Shown here piece by piece: positions 1 to 8,447 of a stretch of DNA of 38,250 nucleotides. The notes beneath the pieces are model-generated. The model had not been told where the DNA came from, searched no databases, and saw nothing but the letters and a program-made list of their open reading frames with translations. Within the stretch, counting starts at the first letter, position 1. Each line of letters begins with the position of its first letter. Source of the DNA: Prevotellaceae bacterium UBA711 (lineage in GTDB: Bacteria > Bacteroidota > Bacteroidia > Bacteroidales > Bacteroidaceae); NCBI GenBank assembly GCA_002297545.1, contig DBLZ01000088.1, positions 1 through 38,250 of the forward strand, given 5' to 3'. The position numbers and the translations under genes are program-made.

Positions 1-120
1 ACCGGACTTTCGGATTGAGCCATTTAATTCATAAAAACGGTATATTCGCTTTTATAGCGCATGCGTCGTTCGCCATATCCTTATCCTGTAGCATAATTAT
101 AACCCTTAAAATATAGGCCT

Positions 121-2997
121 ATGTATCGTATCTTATTTATTTTATTATTCCTGTCTGCTCAGAGTGTGGTAATTGGACAAAATTACAGAAATACATTTAT
201 GTTATATGGTCATCTCGCAGATATGATCACCCGCGCACCCATTGACAGCGCATGGGTGGTTAGGGTGGACACGGCGTATCATGCCATTGACTCGGTGCAG
301 AGCATCAGAAAGCACATGAATGGAAGAGATGGCGGATTCATGTTTAACGGACGTTACCCCAAGAATAGCGTGCATATACTTAGGATTTCTCACCCGGACT
401 ATCACACACTGACAATTCCAGTCAAGTTAAAGAATGACGACCCACTGCCTGTTATATATCTCAAAAGAGCTCCGCAAAAGGTTGCGTGGGAGACAGACAT
501 GAAAGAAGTGACGGTTACAGCGACAAAGCTAAAGTTCTTTTATAAAGGCGATACCCTTGTCTATGACGCATCGGCATTCAAACTGCCTGAGGGCTCCATG
601 CTGGACGACCTGATACGACAGTTGCCGGGAGCGGAACTGCGAGAGAACGGTGAGATTCTTGTCAACGGCAGGAAAATTGACCAACTTCTGCTGCAAGGAA
701 GGCACATGTTCAACGACAACAGACAGCTCATCTTGGCAAACCTGCCCTATTTCACTGTAAAGAACCTCAAGGTATTTGAAACTGAAGGCAGCAGAACCGA
801 CCCCTTAAACAGGCTCTACGTTATGGACGTGAACCTCAAAAAGGAATACATCAACAGTATCATTGCAAATGCAGAGGCGGGACTGGGAACCGACCTACGC
901 TATATGGCGCGTGCCTTTGCCTTAGGCATGTCTGAACGTGCCATGGTCAACGCGTACGTAAACACCAACAACCTTAATGACATTGCAAAGCCCGGTGAAC
1001 GTGGAAACTGGAATCCGCAGAGTGCAGGCGATGGTATACCCATCAACACCCTGGCTGGCATCCGATATGAAGCGAACAGCAAAGATGAGAACATTCATGC
1101 CGATGGCACCGTTGACTTTTCACACACAAGCAAGGACATAGAGACGACCACCCTTCGTGAGAACTATCTGGCAGGCGGCAACACTTTCGAGAACTCCTTT
1201 CATACGGCGCATAACCGTGACATATCCTTTCATACCAGTCATTCCTTTTCTGCAAGAAGAATGGCAGGATTATTGGAACAAATAAATCTGAATCCGTCAT
1301 TCTCATATAACAAGTTCGACCATCATTCCCGGTATGCCTCCGCATTGTTCAACGAGAATGTAACATCCGCCTTAGGCAAAGAATGGGTAGACAGCATCAT
1401 ATCGCCTCAGGCTGGAAGCATTCTCTTTTCCAAAAGTATCAACCGCCTTATGACCGAGAACCTGCGGACGGGACATTCATTGAACACACACATCGAATTC
1501 TCACCGTCTTTCAGTATACTAAGACAACAGCGCATATACACGTTCCTCAATTACAGCTATTCCAACGCGGCAAGCAAGGATTTCGAACACTATAACCTTG
1601 ATTTCCCGTCACAGAAGGATTTGGTCCCAGTACACAGAAACAATTATATGGACAGGGGTAACAAGTCACACAGCCTGTCAGGACAAGTGCGCAAATCAAT
1701 ATACAAAGTGATTAAGAAATACTCACTTGATGTGATGCCACGTTATCAATACGCCACAACATGGGGTAAAAGTCACGATAACAGATACCTGTTACACCAG
1801 CTCGCTGACTGGGAGGAAGCACCGACACTCGGCATGCTCCCTTCTATGGCCGAGCTCCTCTCTGTACAGGATAAAGCAAACAGTTCATGGCAGAACATAC
1901 ATAACCAAAAGCATACTATCGGGGCATACGTTTACTTCTCCAATCATAAAGACAAGAATTTCAGCCTTTATCTTGATCTTCCTGTCAACGGCTATGTCAA
2001 TCGGCTTGATTACAACCGTGTGGCATTCTCCACTCGCGTTAACAGGCATTGGTGGTTCTTCGAACCCACATTGGACCTAAAATATAAGGAACATAGGCGA
2101 AACTACGAGTTGAAATACAACAGCCAGGCCTTTATTTATTCGCTGGTGAACATGATACCGCTAAGCGACACCAGCGACCCACTGAATATCTTCACAGGCA
2201 ATCCCGACCTGTCCACAGGATACCAGCACAACATATCCTTCAATATACGCAGCGATCTTTCCGGCCAACGGGCATACAATGCAGGCATGGCATATTCCGT
2301 TACCACCAACAGCCTGGCCATGGGATACGTCTACGACAGGGCAACCGGCATCAAGAACATCACACCGCAGAACGTGGACGGCAACTGGCATGCGGACATC
2401 CATGGAGGCTACAACTGCCCTCTTGACAAGGCACACCGCCTGACGCTGGGTTCTTCCGCATCTGCCGCATACTACAATAGCGTGGATATGATCGGCGTTC
2501 GGGGCAGTGATGCCACAAAGGACATTGCCACAAAGAGCACCGTGGGTACGGTCTATGCCAATGCGATGCTACGGTTGGACTACCGGCTATTGGACAAGCA
2601 TACCTTCGGGGTGAAAGGCAACCTGCATTATACGCACTCCGACGGTGAACGTGAGGACTTCATTCCTGTCAATGCCTACGACTTCGACTACAGCCTGATT
2701 GGCAACATTGAGCTTCCCTATAACTTCCAGCTGTCAACTGACATCACCATGTACAGCCGCCGTGGATATTCGGACAAAGGCATGAACACCAACGACCTGA
2801 TATGGAACGCACGCCTCACCAAACGCTTCATGAAAGGCCGGCTTCTACTCATGGCCGACGGATTTGACATCTTGGGGAACCTGAGCAACATACGGCGCAC
2901 GATAAACGCGCAAGGCAGGACGGAGACCTACTACAACGTCATATCAAGATACGCGATGTTCCACGTGCAGTATACTTTCAGCAAGTTCAAGAAATGA
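121..2997 (+). CDS. Outer-membrane beta-barrel protein with carboxypeptidase-regulatory-like and plug-like N-terminus
   Basis: 958 residues. A hydrophobic signal peptide covers about residues 1-19. Residues about 24-115 resemble a carboxypeptidase-regulatory-like (Ig-fold) domain, ending in a segment like IYLKRAPQKV. Residues about 125-235 resemble a TonB-type plug, with the segments LDDLIRQLPGAEL and ILVNGRKIDQLLLQGR. From about 250 to the end there are alternating aromatic/polar strands typical of a large barrel, and the last strand is YAMFHVQYTFSKF. This matches the outer-membrane beta-barrel family related to TonB-dependent receptors. No clear TonB box and no SusD partner are visible, so the substrate is unknown. 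The gene stands alone on the plus strand and converges on coaX. One sampled 60-base line (from 1201) is about 43% G+C, against about 63% in a line of proS, so the gene may be of different origin. Confidence 0.75.
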   Translation: MYRILFILLFLSAQSVVIGQNYRNTFMLYGHLADMITRAPIDSAWVVRVDTAYHAIDSVQSIRKHMNGRDGGFMFNGRYPKNSVHILRISHPDYHTLTIPVKLKNDDPLPVIYLKRAPQKVAWETDMKEVTVTATKLKFFYKGDTLVYDASAFKLPEGSMLDDLIRQLPGAELRENGEILVNGRKIDQLLLQGRHMFNDNRQLILANLPYFTVKNLKVFETEGSRTDPLNRLYVMDVNLKKEYINSIIANAEAGLGTDLRYMARAFALGMSERAMVNAYVNTNNLNDIAKPGERGNWNPQSAGDGIPINTLAGIRYEANSKDENIHADGTVDFSHTSKDIETTTLRENYLAGGNTFENSFHTAHNRDISFHTSHSFSARRMAGLLEQINLNPSFSYNKFDHHSRYASALFNENVTSALGKEWVDSIISPQAGSILFSKSINRLMTENLRTGHSLNTHIEFSPSFSILRQQRIYTFLNYSYSNAASKDFEHYNLDFPSQKDLVPVHRNNYMDRGNKSHSLSGQVRKSIYKVIKKYSLDVMPRYQYATTWGKSHDNRYLLHQLADWEEAPTLGMLPSMAELLSVQDKANSSWQNIHNQKHTIGAYVYFSNHKDKNFSLYLDLPVNGYVNRLDYNRVAFSTRVNRHWWFFEPTLDLKYKEHRRNYELKYNSQAFIYSLVNMIPLSDTSDPLNIFTGNPDLSTGYQHNISFNIRSDLSGQRAYNAGMAYSVTTNSLAMGYVYDRATGIKNITPQNVDGNWHADIHGGYNCPLDKAHRLTLGSSASAAYYNSVDMIGVRGSDATKDIATKSTVGTVYANAMLRLDYRLLDKHTFGVKGNLHYTHSDGEREDFIPVNAYDFDYSLIGNIELPYNFQLSTDITMYSRRGYSDKGMNTNDLIWNARLTKRFMKGRLLLMADGFDILGNLSNIRRTINAQGRTETYYNVISRYAMFHVQYTFSKFKK

Positions 2998-3008
2998 CCC
3001 GACAGGCA

Positions 3009-3042
3009 CCGGCATTTCCATGATAACCTGGAAACGGTCCGG
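3009..3042. terminator. Possible weak bidirectional hairpin between convergent genes
   Basis: Between the two convergent stop codons, TTTCCA (3015-3020) pairs with TGGAAA (3029-3034), and CCGG at 3009-3012 can pair with CCGG at 3039-3042. No T-run follows on either strand, so a terminator role is only a guess from position. Confidence 0.25.
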
Positions 3043-3097
3043 ACGACAGCCACGCCAGCCGCTCACCTACGCTGAAATGCACCAATATCCATGTCTG

Positions 3098-3850
3098 TCA
3101 CCGCATTTGCCTCCCCATGGGCCATTGCCCGTCGGGATGCCTGCGGTGAGACGCCCTTGGGGAATACGAATGCGAAGAAAACGCTGCCAGCAGTCCCTTC
3201 TGCACCAAGAGCGGGTCACAGGTGATGATGGAACGAAGGTCGTCGGGAAACTCCGTGCGGTTTCCTCCGGTAAAGAACACCTGCAGGTCAGGATAGAGTT
3301 TGAGGACATAGCGGATGTATCCCTCTATCTCCCACTTCACCCCGTTGATGGCACCGCTGCGCATGGCCGTGGGAGTATTGTACCCCAGGACCGGATGCTC
3401 GCCACGGGCATCCAGCATGGGCAGAGCGGAAGTATGCTCGTGCATAGCCTTGAGGCGCAGGCATATTCCGGGAGAGATGGCCCCGCCAAGGAAATGGCCG
3501 TCGGCCGCTATCACATCAAACGTGAGGCAAGTACCGGCATCTATTATCAGCAACGTGCTATTGGGACACATGCTCCGGGCACCTATGTCGGCCGCCACGC
3601 GGTCGGCGCCCAAGCCCATGGGTATGTCCTTCAACCATGTCTGCGCCTCCGGCGACTGCCACGTTAGTATGTGGCAATGCGGGTGCATCATGGCCTCCAC
3701 GGGCAGGGACTTCTCTCCGGCCACATTGCTCACAAGCACCGCCTCGGCATCCTGCACATACACGGCCCAGTCCTGTACCGGGCGCAATTCTTCGCCATCA
3801 GCCAAAGAAGCCTTCAGGCGCGTATTTCCTATATCAAGAAGCAATCTCAT
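3098..3850 (-). CDS. coaX: Type III pantothenate kinase
   Basis: 250 residues. The enzyme phosphorylates pantothenate, the first step of coenzyme A synthesis, in the cytoplasm. The type III (ASKHA-fold) signatures are present in order: DIGNT at 6-10 (phosphate loop), GADR at 81-84 (the GxDR motif with the catalytic Asp), DAGTCLTFD at 104-112, and GGAISPG at 122-128. The last 20-25 residues (after LLAAF) are a basic tail beyond the usual end of the family. The start codon overlaps the stop of the upstream permease gene as ATGA, so the two are probably translationally coupled. Confidence 0.93.
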   Translation of the reverse strand: MRLLLDIGNTRLKASLADGEELRPVQDWAVYVQDAEAVLVSNVAGEKSLPVEAMMHPHCHILTWQSPEAQTWLKDIPMGLGADRVAADIGARSMCPNSTLLIIDAGTCLTFDVIAADGHFLGGAISPGICLRLKAMHEHTSALPMLDARGEHPVLGYNTPTAMRSGAINGVKWEIEGYIRYVLKLYPDLQVFFTGGNRTEFPDDLRSIITCDPLLVQKGLLAAFSSHSYSPRASHRRHPDGQWPMGRQMR

Positions 3851-5196
3851 TTGTCATTCACTTTTACGGCCGCGCTGACCAATACCGTCACTATACAGCA
3901 CAGCATAACCCATTCGAAGAAGGCAAGGAAGCCCCACTCGTCCGCCAGATATCCTGCCATCATGCCCGGCAACATCATGCCCAAGGCCTGGAAGGCTGTG
4001 CATATGCTGAAGACGCTTGTGCTGCGCTCTCCCTTTGAGAAATATACAAGGAAAAGCATGTAGGCCGTGAAGCCGAAGCCGTAACCCAGCTGCTCCACTG
4101 CCACACAGGCGTTTATCGTCCACAGGGATGCAGGTTGCGCCAAGGCCAGATAGACATACACGGCATCCGGCAAAGATATGGCCATTATCATCGGCCACCA
4201 CCATTTCCTCAGGCCATGCCTGCTGACAAGCCATCCGCCCAGTATGCCACCGCCCAACAGTCCCAGCACACCTATTGTGCCATACGTCACGCCTATGGTC
4301 TCCGTGGACAGAGCCAATCCGCCCTCGGCAGTACTGCGCAACATGAAAGGCTGCGCCATCTTGGCCAACTGCGCTTCGGGAAAACGGAACAGAAGCATGA
4401 ACAGCATGGCCGGCACGATGCCTTTCTTGGAAAAGAACACACGCAACGTCTCAGCAAAAGAATATACAGCAACGCGGAACGAGCCCCACGCATGCTCTTG
4501 TGCGGGAACGACGTTGACGTCCGCTGACATATTACCATCGTTACTTCCAGGCAAGGAACCGGCATCCGTACCCTCCGCATTCCGTGGCAGTACCCTATTG
4601 TGCCAGGCTGCCAACGCTATCATTATGGCGGCAGACAGCCCAAGGGTGATGCTCCATGCCGGAGCCGTAGCGTAGTGCTTTTGCAACATTCCCGCCAGAA
4701 ACACCAGGCCTCCCTGGCAAAAGATGGTGCCTATCCTGTAAAACGTGGAACGCCACCCCACATACAATGCCTGCTGCTTCTCCGTCAGTCCGAGGATGTA
4801 AAAACCATCGGCGGCAATATCGTGCGTGGCACTGCTGAACGCCATCAGCCAAAAGAAGGCCAGGGACAACCTCAACCACAAATCCGTATGCAACGTCAAT
4901 GCCACGCCGGCCAGCGAGGCACCTACCAGCACCTGCATGGCCAATATCCACCAACGTTTCGTCCGCAGGCTGTCCACCAGGGGGCTCCACAGGGGCTTTA
5001 TCACCCACGGCAGATAGAGCCAGGAGGTGCACAGGGCCAGTTCCGTATTGCTCAGTCCAAGGTTGGTGTACATCACCGTGGACAAGGACATCACGGCCAT
5101 ATATGGCAGAGCCTCTGCAAAGTAGAGCGACGGCACCCAGGATATTGGGCCATGGCCGCCGCTTGCGGAACCTGTAGACGAATGGTTGCTGCTCAT
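3847..5196 (-). CDS. MFS permease, AmpG-like
   Basis: 449 residues with about 12 hydrophobic segments. The N-terminal half carries AmpG-like features: a loop PLWSPLVDSLRTKRWWIL after the second or third membrane segment, and SSATHDIAADGFYI, comparable to the SASQDIVFDAW segment of E. coli AmpG. AmpG imports GlcNAc-anhydroMurNAc muropeptides for cell-wall recycling. Whether this protein carries muropeptides cannot be told from sequence. The gene overlaps coaX by four bases and follows a second, more diverged permease with a 39-bp gap, so the three genes look like one transcription unit. The start is an ATG preceded by the hydrophilic segment MSSNHSSTGSASGGHG. Confidence 0.8.
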   Translation of the reverse strand: MSSNHSSTGSASGGHGPISWVPSLYFAEALPYMAVMSLSTVMYTNLGLSNTELALCTSWLYLPWVIKPLWSPLVDSLRTKRWWILAMQVLVGASLAGVALTLHTDLWLRLSLAFFWLMAFSSATHDIAADGFYILGLTEKQQALYVGWRSTFYRIGTIFCQGGLVFLAGMLQKHYATAPAWSITLGLSAAIMIALAAWHNRVLPRNAEGTDAGSLPGSNDGNMSADVNVVPAQEHAWGSFRVAVYSFAETLRVFFSKKGIVPAMLFMLLFRFPEAQLAKMAQPFMLRSTAEGGLALSTETIGVTYGTIGVLGLLGGGILGGWLVSRHGLRKWWWPMIMAISLPDAVYVYLALAQPASLWTINACVAVEQLGYGFGFTAYMLFLVYFSKGERSTSVFSICTAFQALGMMLPGMMAGYLADEWGFLAFFEWVMLCCIVTVLVSAAVKVNDK

Positions 5197-5235
5197 GTCT
5201 TTTCCTTAATTATAGGTCTTACGCTTCCATGCCGT

Positions 5236-6498
5236 TCATTCCTGTTTCGCGGTCACGGTTCCGCGCTTCACAAATATCATCCGCCACTGCCACAGCGACA
5301 CTACGGCCATAGCAATCCACGTTGCAGGAGCACACAGGGCATCCAAGAGGAACAGACCATGAAACGACAGTCTCTCTGCCAAGAACCCGCTGCAGGCCAT
5401 TGGCAACAGCAGGCACAGGCTGATGATGGGAATATACAGCGGATTTACCACATTGCGGTATCTCTCCCCGGAGATGTATTCTATCCGGCGCCGGCAACCG
5501 TTCAGACCCAGGCCAAACAATAGTTGAGCCAAGAACGTATATACCGATAGCACCGTCAACCCCTCCGGATGCAATCGCGTCATCACCAGATATACGAGCG
5601 GAGACAACCCCAGGCACACAGTCAGAGGCAGTTCCGTTCTCGCCGCTCCCCATCTGTACAGCATCCGTTGGCCCACGGTCACACCCAGCAGGAAAGCAAT
5701 CACACCTATGGTGCCCTGGGCAAACCCTACCTCCTGCAATGTACATCCCAACCCGCCCTGTTGCGGACGCGCCAGCAAGAAAATGGTACGGCTGAAGAAC
5801 ATCAACCCCTGCGGCAACAGCAGCACTGCCAGCATCCCGGACTGCATCATCCATTGTCTCCGTCTGTGATGCGGCACAGACGGCAGGAACGGTGTATCCG
5901 CTTTCTCCATCAGCACCATGTTTGCCACAGCAAACACCATATATACCCCGGCCAGCAGATAGCAACACAAGACCCAGGAGTACCACATGGCCTTCTGCCT
6001 GAAATATATCTCCAACACACCAACGGCCATAATCATAAGCCCATAGGTCAGCACCGTAGCCGTCTGCGACGAAATGGTACGCACAACGTCTCCCCACCTG
6101 CCACGCATGTGCCCCATCAGACTGCCATAATAAGTACGTGCCACTATGTCGTGCCATGCGGCAAGGCAACTTATGCACATGAGCATTCCCAGCGTCCTCA
6201 ACGGCGCACCTCCCATCAGCAAGGCAAACAGAACCAGCATCATGGACATCAGGCACTCGGTTACCAGTATCCAGCGTCGTCCGGCGTTACAATCCCTTAG
6301 CCTTAACAGCAGAGGGCGCATCAACGGTTGTGCCGCCCAAGGCAACAATAGCATGGCACCATACACCGTAGCCATGACCATCCCCACTCCCGTTTGCAGG
6401 AACATGACCAATGCCACGAACGTCACCACCACCGATGGTATCTCATTGGTGACAAAAAGAGTGAATATCCACAATCCGCCTTTTCTGCGCCTATACAT
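5236..6498 (-). CDS. MFS permease, diverged AmpG-like paralogue
   Basis: 420 residues from the ATG at 6498 (MYRRRKGGLW). An in-frame GTG at 6558 would add 20 residues, but it lies next to a small palindrome (cccgtacggg) and gives an unlikely N-terminus, so I prefer the ATG. There are about 12 membrane segments. The region PLMRPLLLRLRDCNAGRRWIL matches the position of the PLWSPLVD-RRW loop of the neighbouring permease, and CLAAWHDIVARTYY matches its ATHDIAADGFY segment. The two are therefore paralogues, but the acidic residues of that loop are not kept here. The role is unknown. It is the first gene of the group running to coaX. Confidence 0.7.
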   Translation of the reverse strand: MYRRRKGGLWIFTLFVTNEIPSVVVTFVALVMFLQTGVGMVMATVYGAMLLLPWAAQPLMRPLLLRLRDCNAGRRWILVTECLMSMMLVLFALLMGGAPLRTLGMLMCISCLAAWHDIVARTYYGSLMGHMRGRWGDVVRTISSQTATVLTYGLMIMAVGVLEIYFRQKAMWYSWVLCCYLLAGVYMVFAVANMVLMEKADTPFLPSVPHHRRRQWMMQSGMLAVLLLPQGLMFFSRTIFLLARPQQGGLGCTLQEVGFAQGTIGVIAFLLGVTVGQRMLYRWGAARTELPLTVCLGLSPLVYLVMTRLHPEGLTVLSVYTFLAQLLFGLGLNGCRRRIEYISGERYRNVVNPLYIPIISLCLLLPMACSGFLAERLSFHGLFLLDALCAPATWIAMAVVSLWQWRMIFVKRGTVTAKQE

Positions 6499-6580
6499 TA
6501 TATATAATATAAGGACCGGCAAGCGGGATGCTATCGTAGTGTCTTCCCGTACGGGCACCCACCTGTCTCATTGAAAGCAA

Positions 6581-6628
6581 AGGCTCTTGCCTGACACGGG
6601 GATGCGTTTGCCCCATCGGCAAGAGCCT
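6581..6628 (-). terminator. Intrinsic terminator of proS
   Basis: AGGCTCTTGCC (6581-6591) and GGCAAGAGCCT (6618-6628) form a perfect 11-bp stem just beyond the proS stop. An inner GGGG/CCCC pair extends it. On the minus strand the stem is followed by TTTGCTTTC. Confidence 0.75.
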
Positions 6629-6636
6629 GCTATGGT

Positions 6637-8115
6637 CTAATAGGAGCGTGCTATCAGCACACGTGCCACGGCCGGTTTGCCGCTTACCATGTCCACGCCC
6701 GGCGTCTGTTCCACATCGAAGGGCACGCAACGTATCGTGGCCTGCGTCTCTTCCTTGATCCTGGCCTCGGTCTCGGCAGTGCCGTCCCAATGACAGAGAA
6801 AGAAGCCACCGTCCTGCACGCGCTGCTTGAACTCCTCGTAGTCGTCGCACTCGTATATGCGGGCATCGCGGGCCTCCTTGGCCTTACGGAAAATGTTCTG
6901 CTGTATGTCGTCCAGCAGGTTCTTCACGTACTGGGCTATGCCCTCCAGAGGGGCGTTTTCCTTCTCCAGAGTGTCGCGGCGCATTACCTCGATGATGCCC
7001 TGTTCCAGGTCGCGGGCGCCCAGTACGAGACGCACGGGCACACCCTTCAACTCGTAGTCGGCAAACTTGAAACCGGCACGCTTGTTGTCGGAATTGTCGT
7101 ACTTCACGCTCACGCCCAGCGCCTTCAGTGCGCTCATTATTTCACCGGCCTTGGCGTCCAGCTCGGGCATCTGCGCGGGCTTGCCTATGGGAATGATGAC
7201 AACCTGCAAGGGAGCCAGTGCGGGAGGCAGAACCAAGCCGTTGTCGTCGGAATGTGTCATAATGAGGGCACCCATCAGACGGGTGCTGACACCCCAGCTG
7301 GTGGCCCAGGCATACTCGGCCTTGTTCTCCTTGTTCAGGAACTGTACATCAAAAGCCTTGCCAAAGTTCTGACCCAGGAAGTGGCTGGTACCGCTCTGCA
7401 AGGCCTTGCCGTCCTGCATCATGGCCTCGATGGTATAGGTATCCAAGGCACCGGCAAAACGCTCGGTCTCGCTCTTGACACCCTTCATCACGGGCACGGC
7501 CATGTACTTCTCCGCAAAGGTGGCATAGACCTCCAGCATCTGACGTGCGCGAGCCTCGGCCTCCTCGCGGGTGGCGTGGGCGGTGTGGCCCTCCTGCCAC
7601 AGGAACTCGGCCGTGCGCAGGAACAGACGGGTGCGCATCTCCCAGCGCATGACGTTGCACCACTGGTTCACCAGCAGCGGCAGGTCGCGGTAGGAGTGTA
7701 TCCAGTTCTTGAAGGTGTTCCAGATGATGGTCTCGGACGTGGGGCGTATGATCAGTTCCTCCTCCAGCTTGGCGGCAGGGTCCACGACCACGCCGTCGTG
7801 CGTCTCGTTGGTCTTCAGCCTGTAGTGCGTCACCACGGCACACTCCTTGGCAAATCCCTCCACGTGCTCGGCCTCGCGGGAAAGGAAACTCTTGGGGATG
7901 AGCAGGGGGAAGTAGGCATTCTGCACGCCGGTCTCCTTGAACATGTCGTCCAGCACGCGCTGCATCTTCTCCCAGATGGCATAGCCATAGGGCTTGATGA
8001 CCATACAGCCGCGCACATCGCTCTGCTCGGCCAGGTCGGCCTTTACCACCAGTTCGTTATACCACTTAGAGTAGTCCTCGCTCCTCTTGGTGAGGAATTC
8101 CAATTCTTTTGCCAT
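6637..8115 (-). CDS. proS: Prolyl-tRNA synthetase, archaeal/eukaryote-type (short, class II)
   Basis: 492 residues. The enzyme charges tRNA-Pro with proline. The sequence is of the short type common in Bacteroidota, without the large inserted editing domain of the E. coli enzyme. Visible features are HVEGFAKE (84-91), RPTSE (124-128), the motif-2 region NQWCNVMRWEMRTRLFLRTAEF (about 150-171) and QEGHTAHAT (174-182). An anticodon-binding domain follows from about residue 275, then a C-terminal zinc-binding-like domain ending in ARVLIARSY. The gene has its own perfect promoter and a strong terminator, so it is probably transcribed alone. Confidence 0.97.
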   Translation of the reverse strand: MAKELEFLTKRSEDYSKWYNELVVKADLAEQSDVRGCMVIKPYGYAIWEKMQRVLDDMFKETGVQNAYFPLLIPKSFLSREAEHVEGFAKECAVVTHYRLKTNETHDGVVVDPAAKLEEELIIRPTSETIIWNTFKNWIHSYRDLPLLVNQWCNVMRWEMRTRLFLRTAEFLWQEGHTAHATREEAEARARQMLEVYATFAEKYMAVPVMKGVKSETERFAGALDTYTIEAMMQDGKALQSGTSHFLGQNFGKAFDVQFLNKENKAEYAWATSWGVSTRLMGALIMTHSDDNGLVLPPALAPLQVVIIPIGKPAQMPELDAKAGEIMSALKALGVSVKYDNSDNKRAGFKFADYELKGVPVRLVLGARDLEQGIIEVMRRDTLEKENAPLEGIAQYVKNLLDDIQQNIFRKAKEARDARIYECDDYEEFKQRVQDGGFFLCHWDGTAETEARIKEETQATIRCVPFDVEQTPGVDMVSGKPAVARVLIARSY

Positions 8116-8144
8116 TGTCGTTGTGTTCTTTACATTTTCGTATG

Positions 8145-8175
8145 CAAAGGTACGAATAAGTGAGTGAAATGCAAA
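8145..8175 (-). promoter_or_regulatory. proS promoter (Bacteroidota sigma type)
   Basis: On the minus strand, TTTG (8175-8172), a 19-bp spacer and TACCTTTG (8152-8145) match the Bacteroidota consensus TTTG-N19-TAnnTTTG exactly. The predicted start of transcription is near 8138, giving a short leader before the proS ATG at 8115. Confidence 0.85.
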
Positions 8176-8212
8176 GGAAAGCGGGCTTTAATTGTGTATG
8201 CTTAGCGGACAG

Positions 8213-8447
8213 CTGCCACTATCTCGGGCCGGCGGCGCGCCACGGCCACGGTAAGGAGGCATCCACACGGTAGTGATGCCGGGTGGGAGCCACGACAAGA
8301 GGGACGCATAAACCGGTTGTCGGGACAAAGAAAACGGGTTTATCAAACTGCATAAACCCGTTGTTGCAGATTGATAAACCCGAATATGAGCGTGTGACCT
8401 CGCAAAGCCGGAGACACAAGGCCGCAAGGGCCGGCGGCAGATGGCGC
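8213..8447 (-). repeat. Composite intergenic repeat, copy A (with 11-bp stem-loop)
   Basis: This is the gene-free stretch between the stop of the giant fimbrial gene (8448) and the proS promoter. It holds CATAAACCGGTT (8307-8318), a perfect stem AACGGGTTTAT (8333-8343) and ATAAACCCGTT (8352-8362) around an 8-base loop, and GATAAACCCG (8373-8382). A GC-rich stretch lies just after the stop. On the minus strand the stem is followed by TTCTTTG, so it could serve as the terminator of the fimbrial operon. The same composite pattern recurs at 26950-27139. A further small hairpin, GGCATC/GATGCC, lies at 8258-8280. Confidence 0.7.

Noticed and set aside
41..48. TATATTCG as a -7 box for the first gene
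   Set aside because: It differs from TAnnTTTG in a conserved position, and the nearest TTG is 23 bases away, so it is not a convincing promoter.
6790..8163. A 457-codon open frame on the plus strand opposite proS
   Set aside because: Antisense to a certain gene, low-complexity Leu/Gly/His-rich product, and it runs through the proS promoter.
8307..8382. A CRISPR array
   Set aside because: The repeated units are only 9-12 bases, change orientation and have irregular spacing; no cas genes are present.
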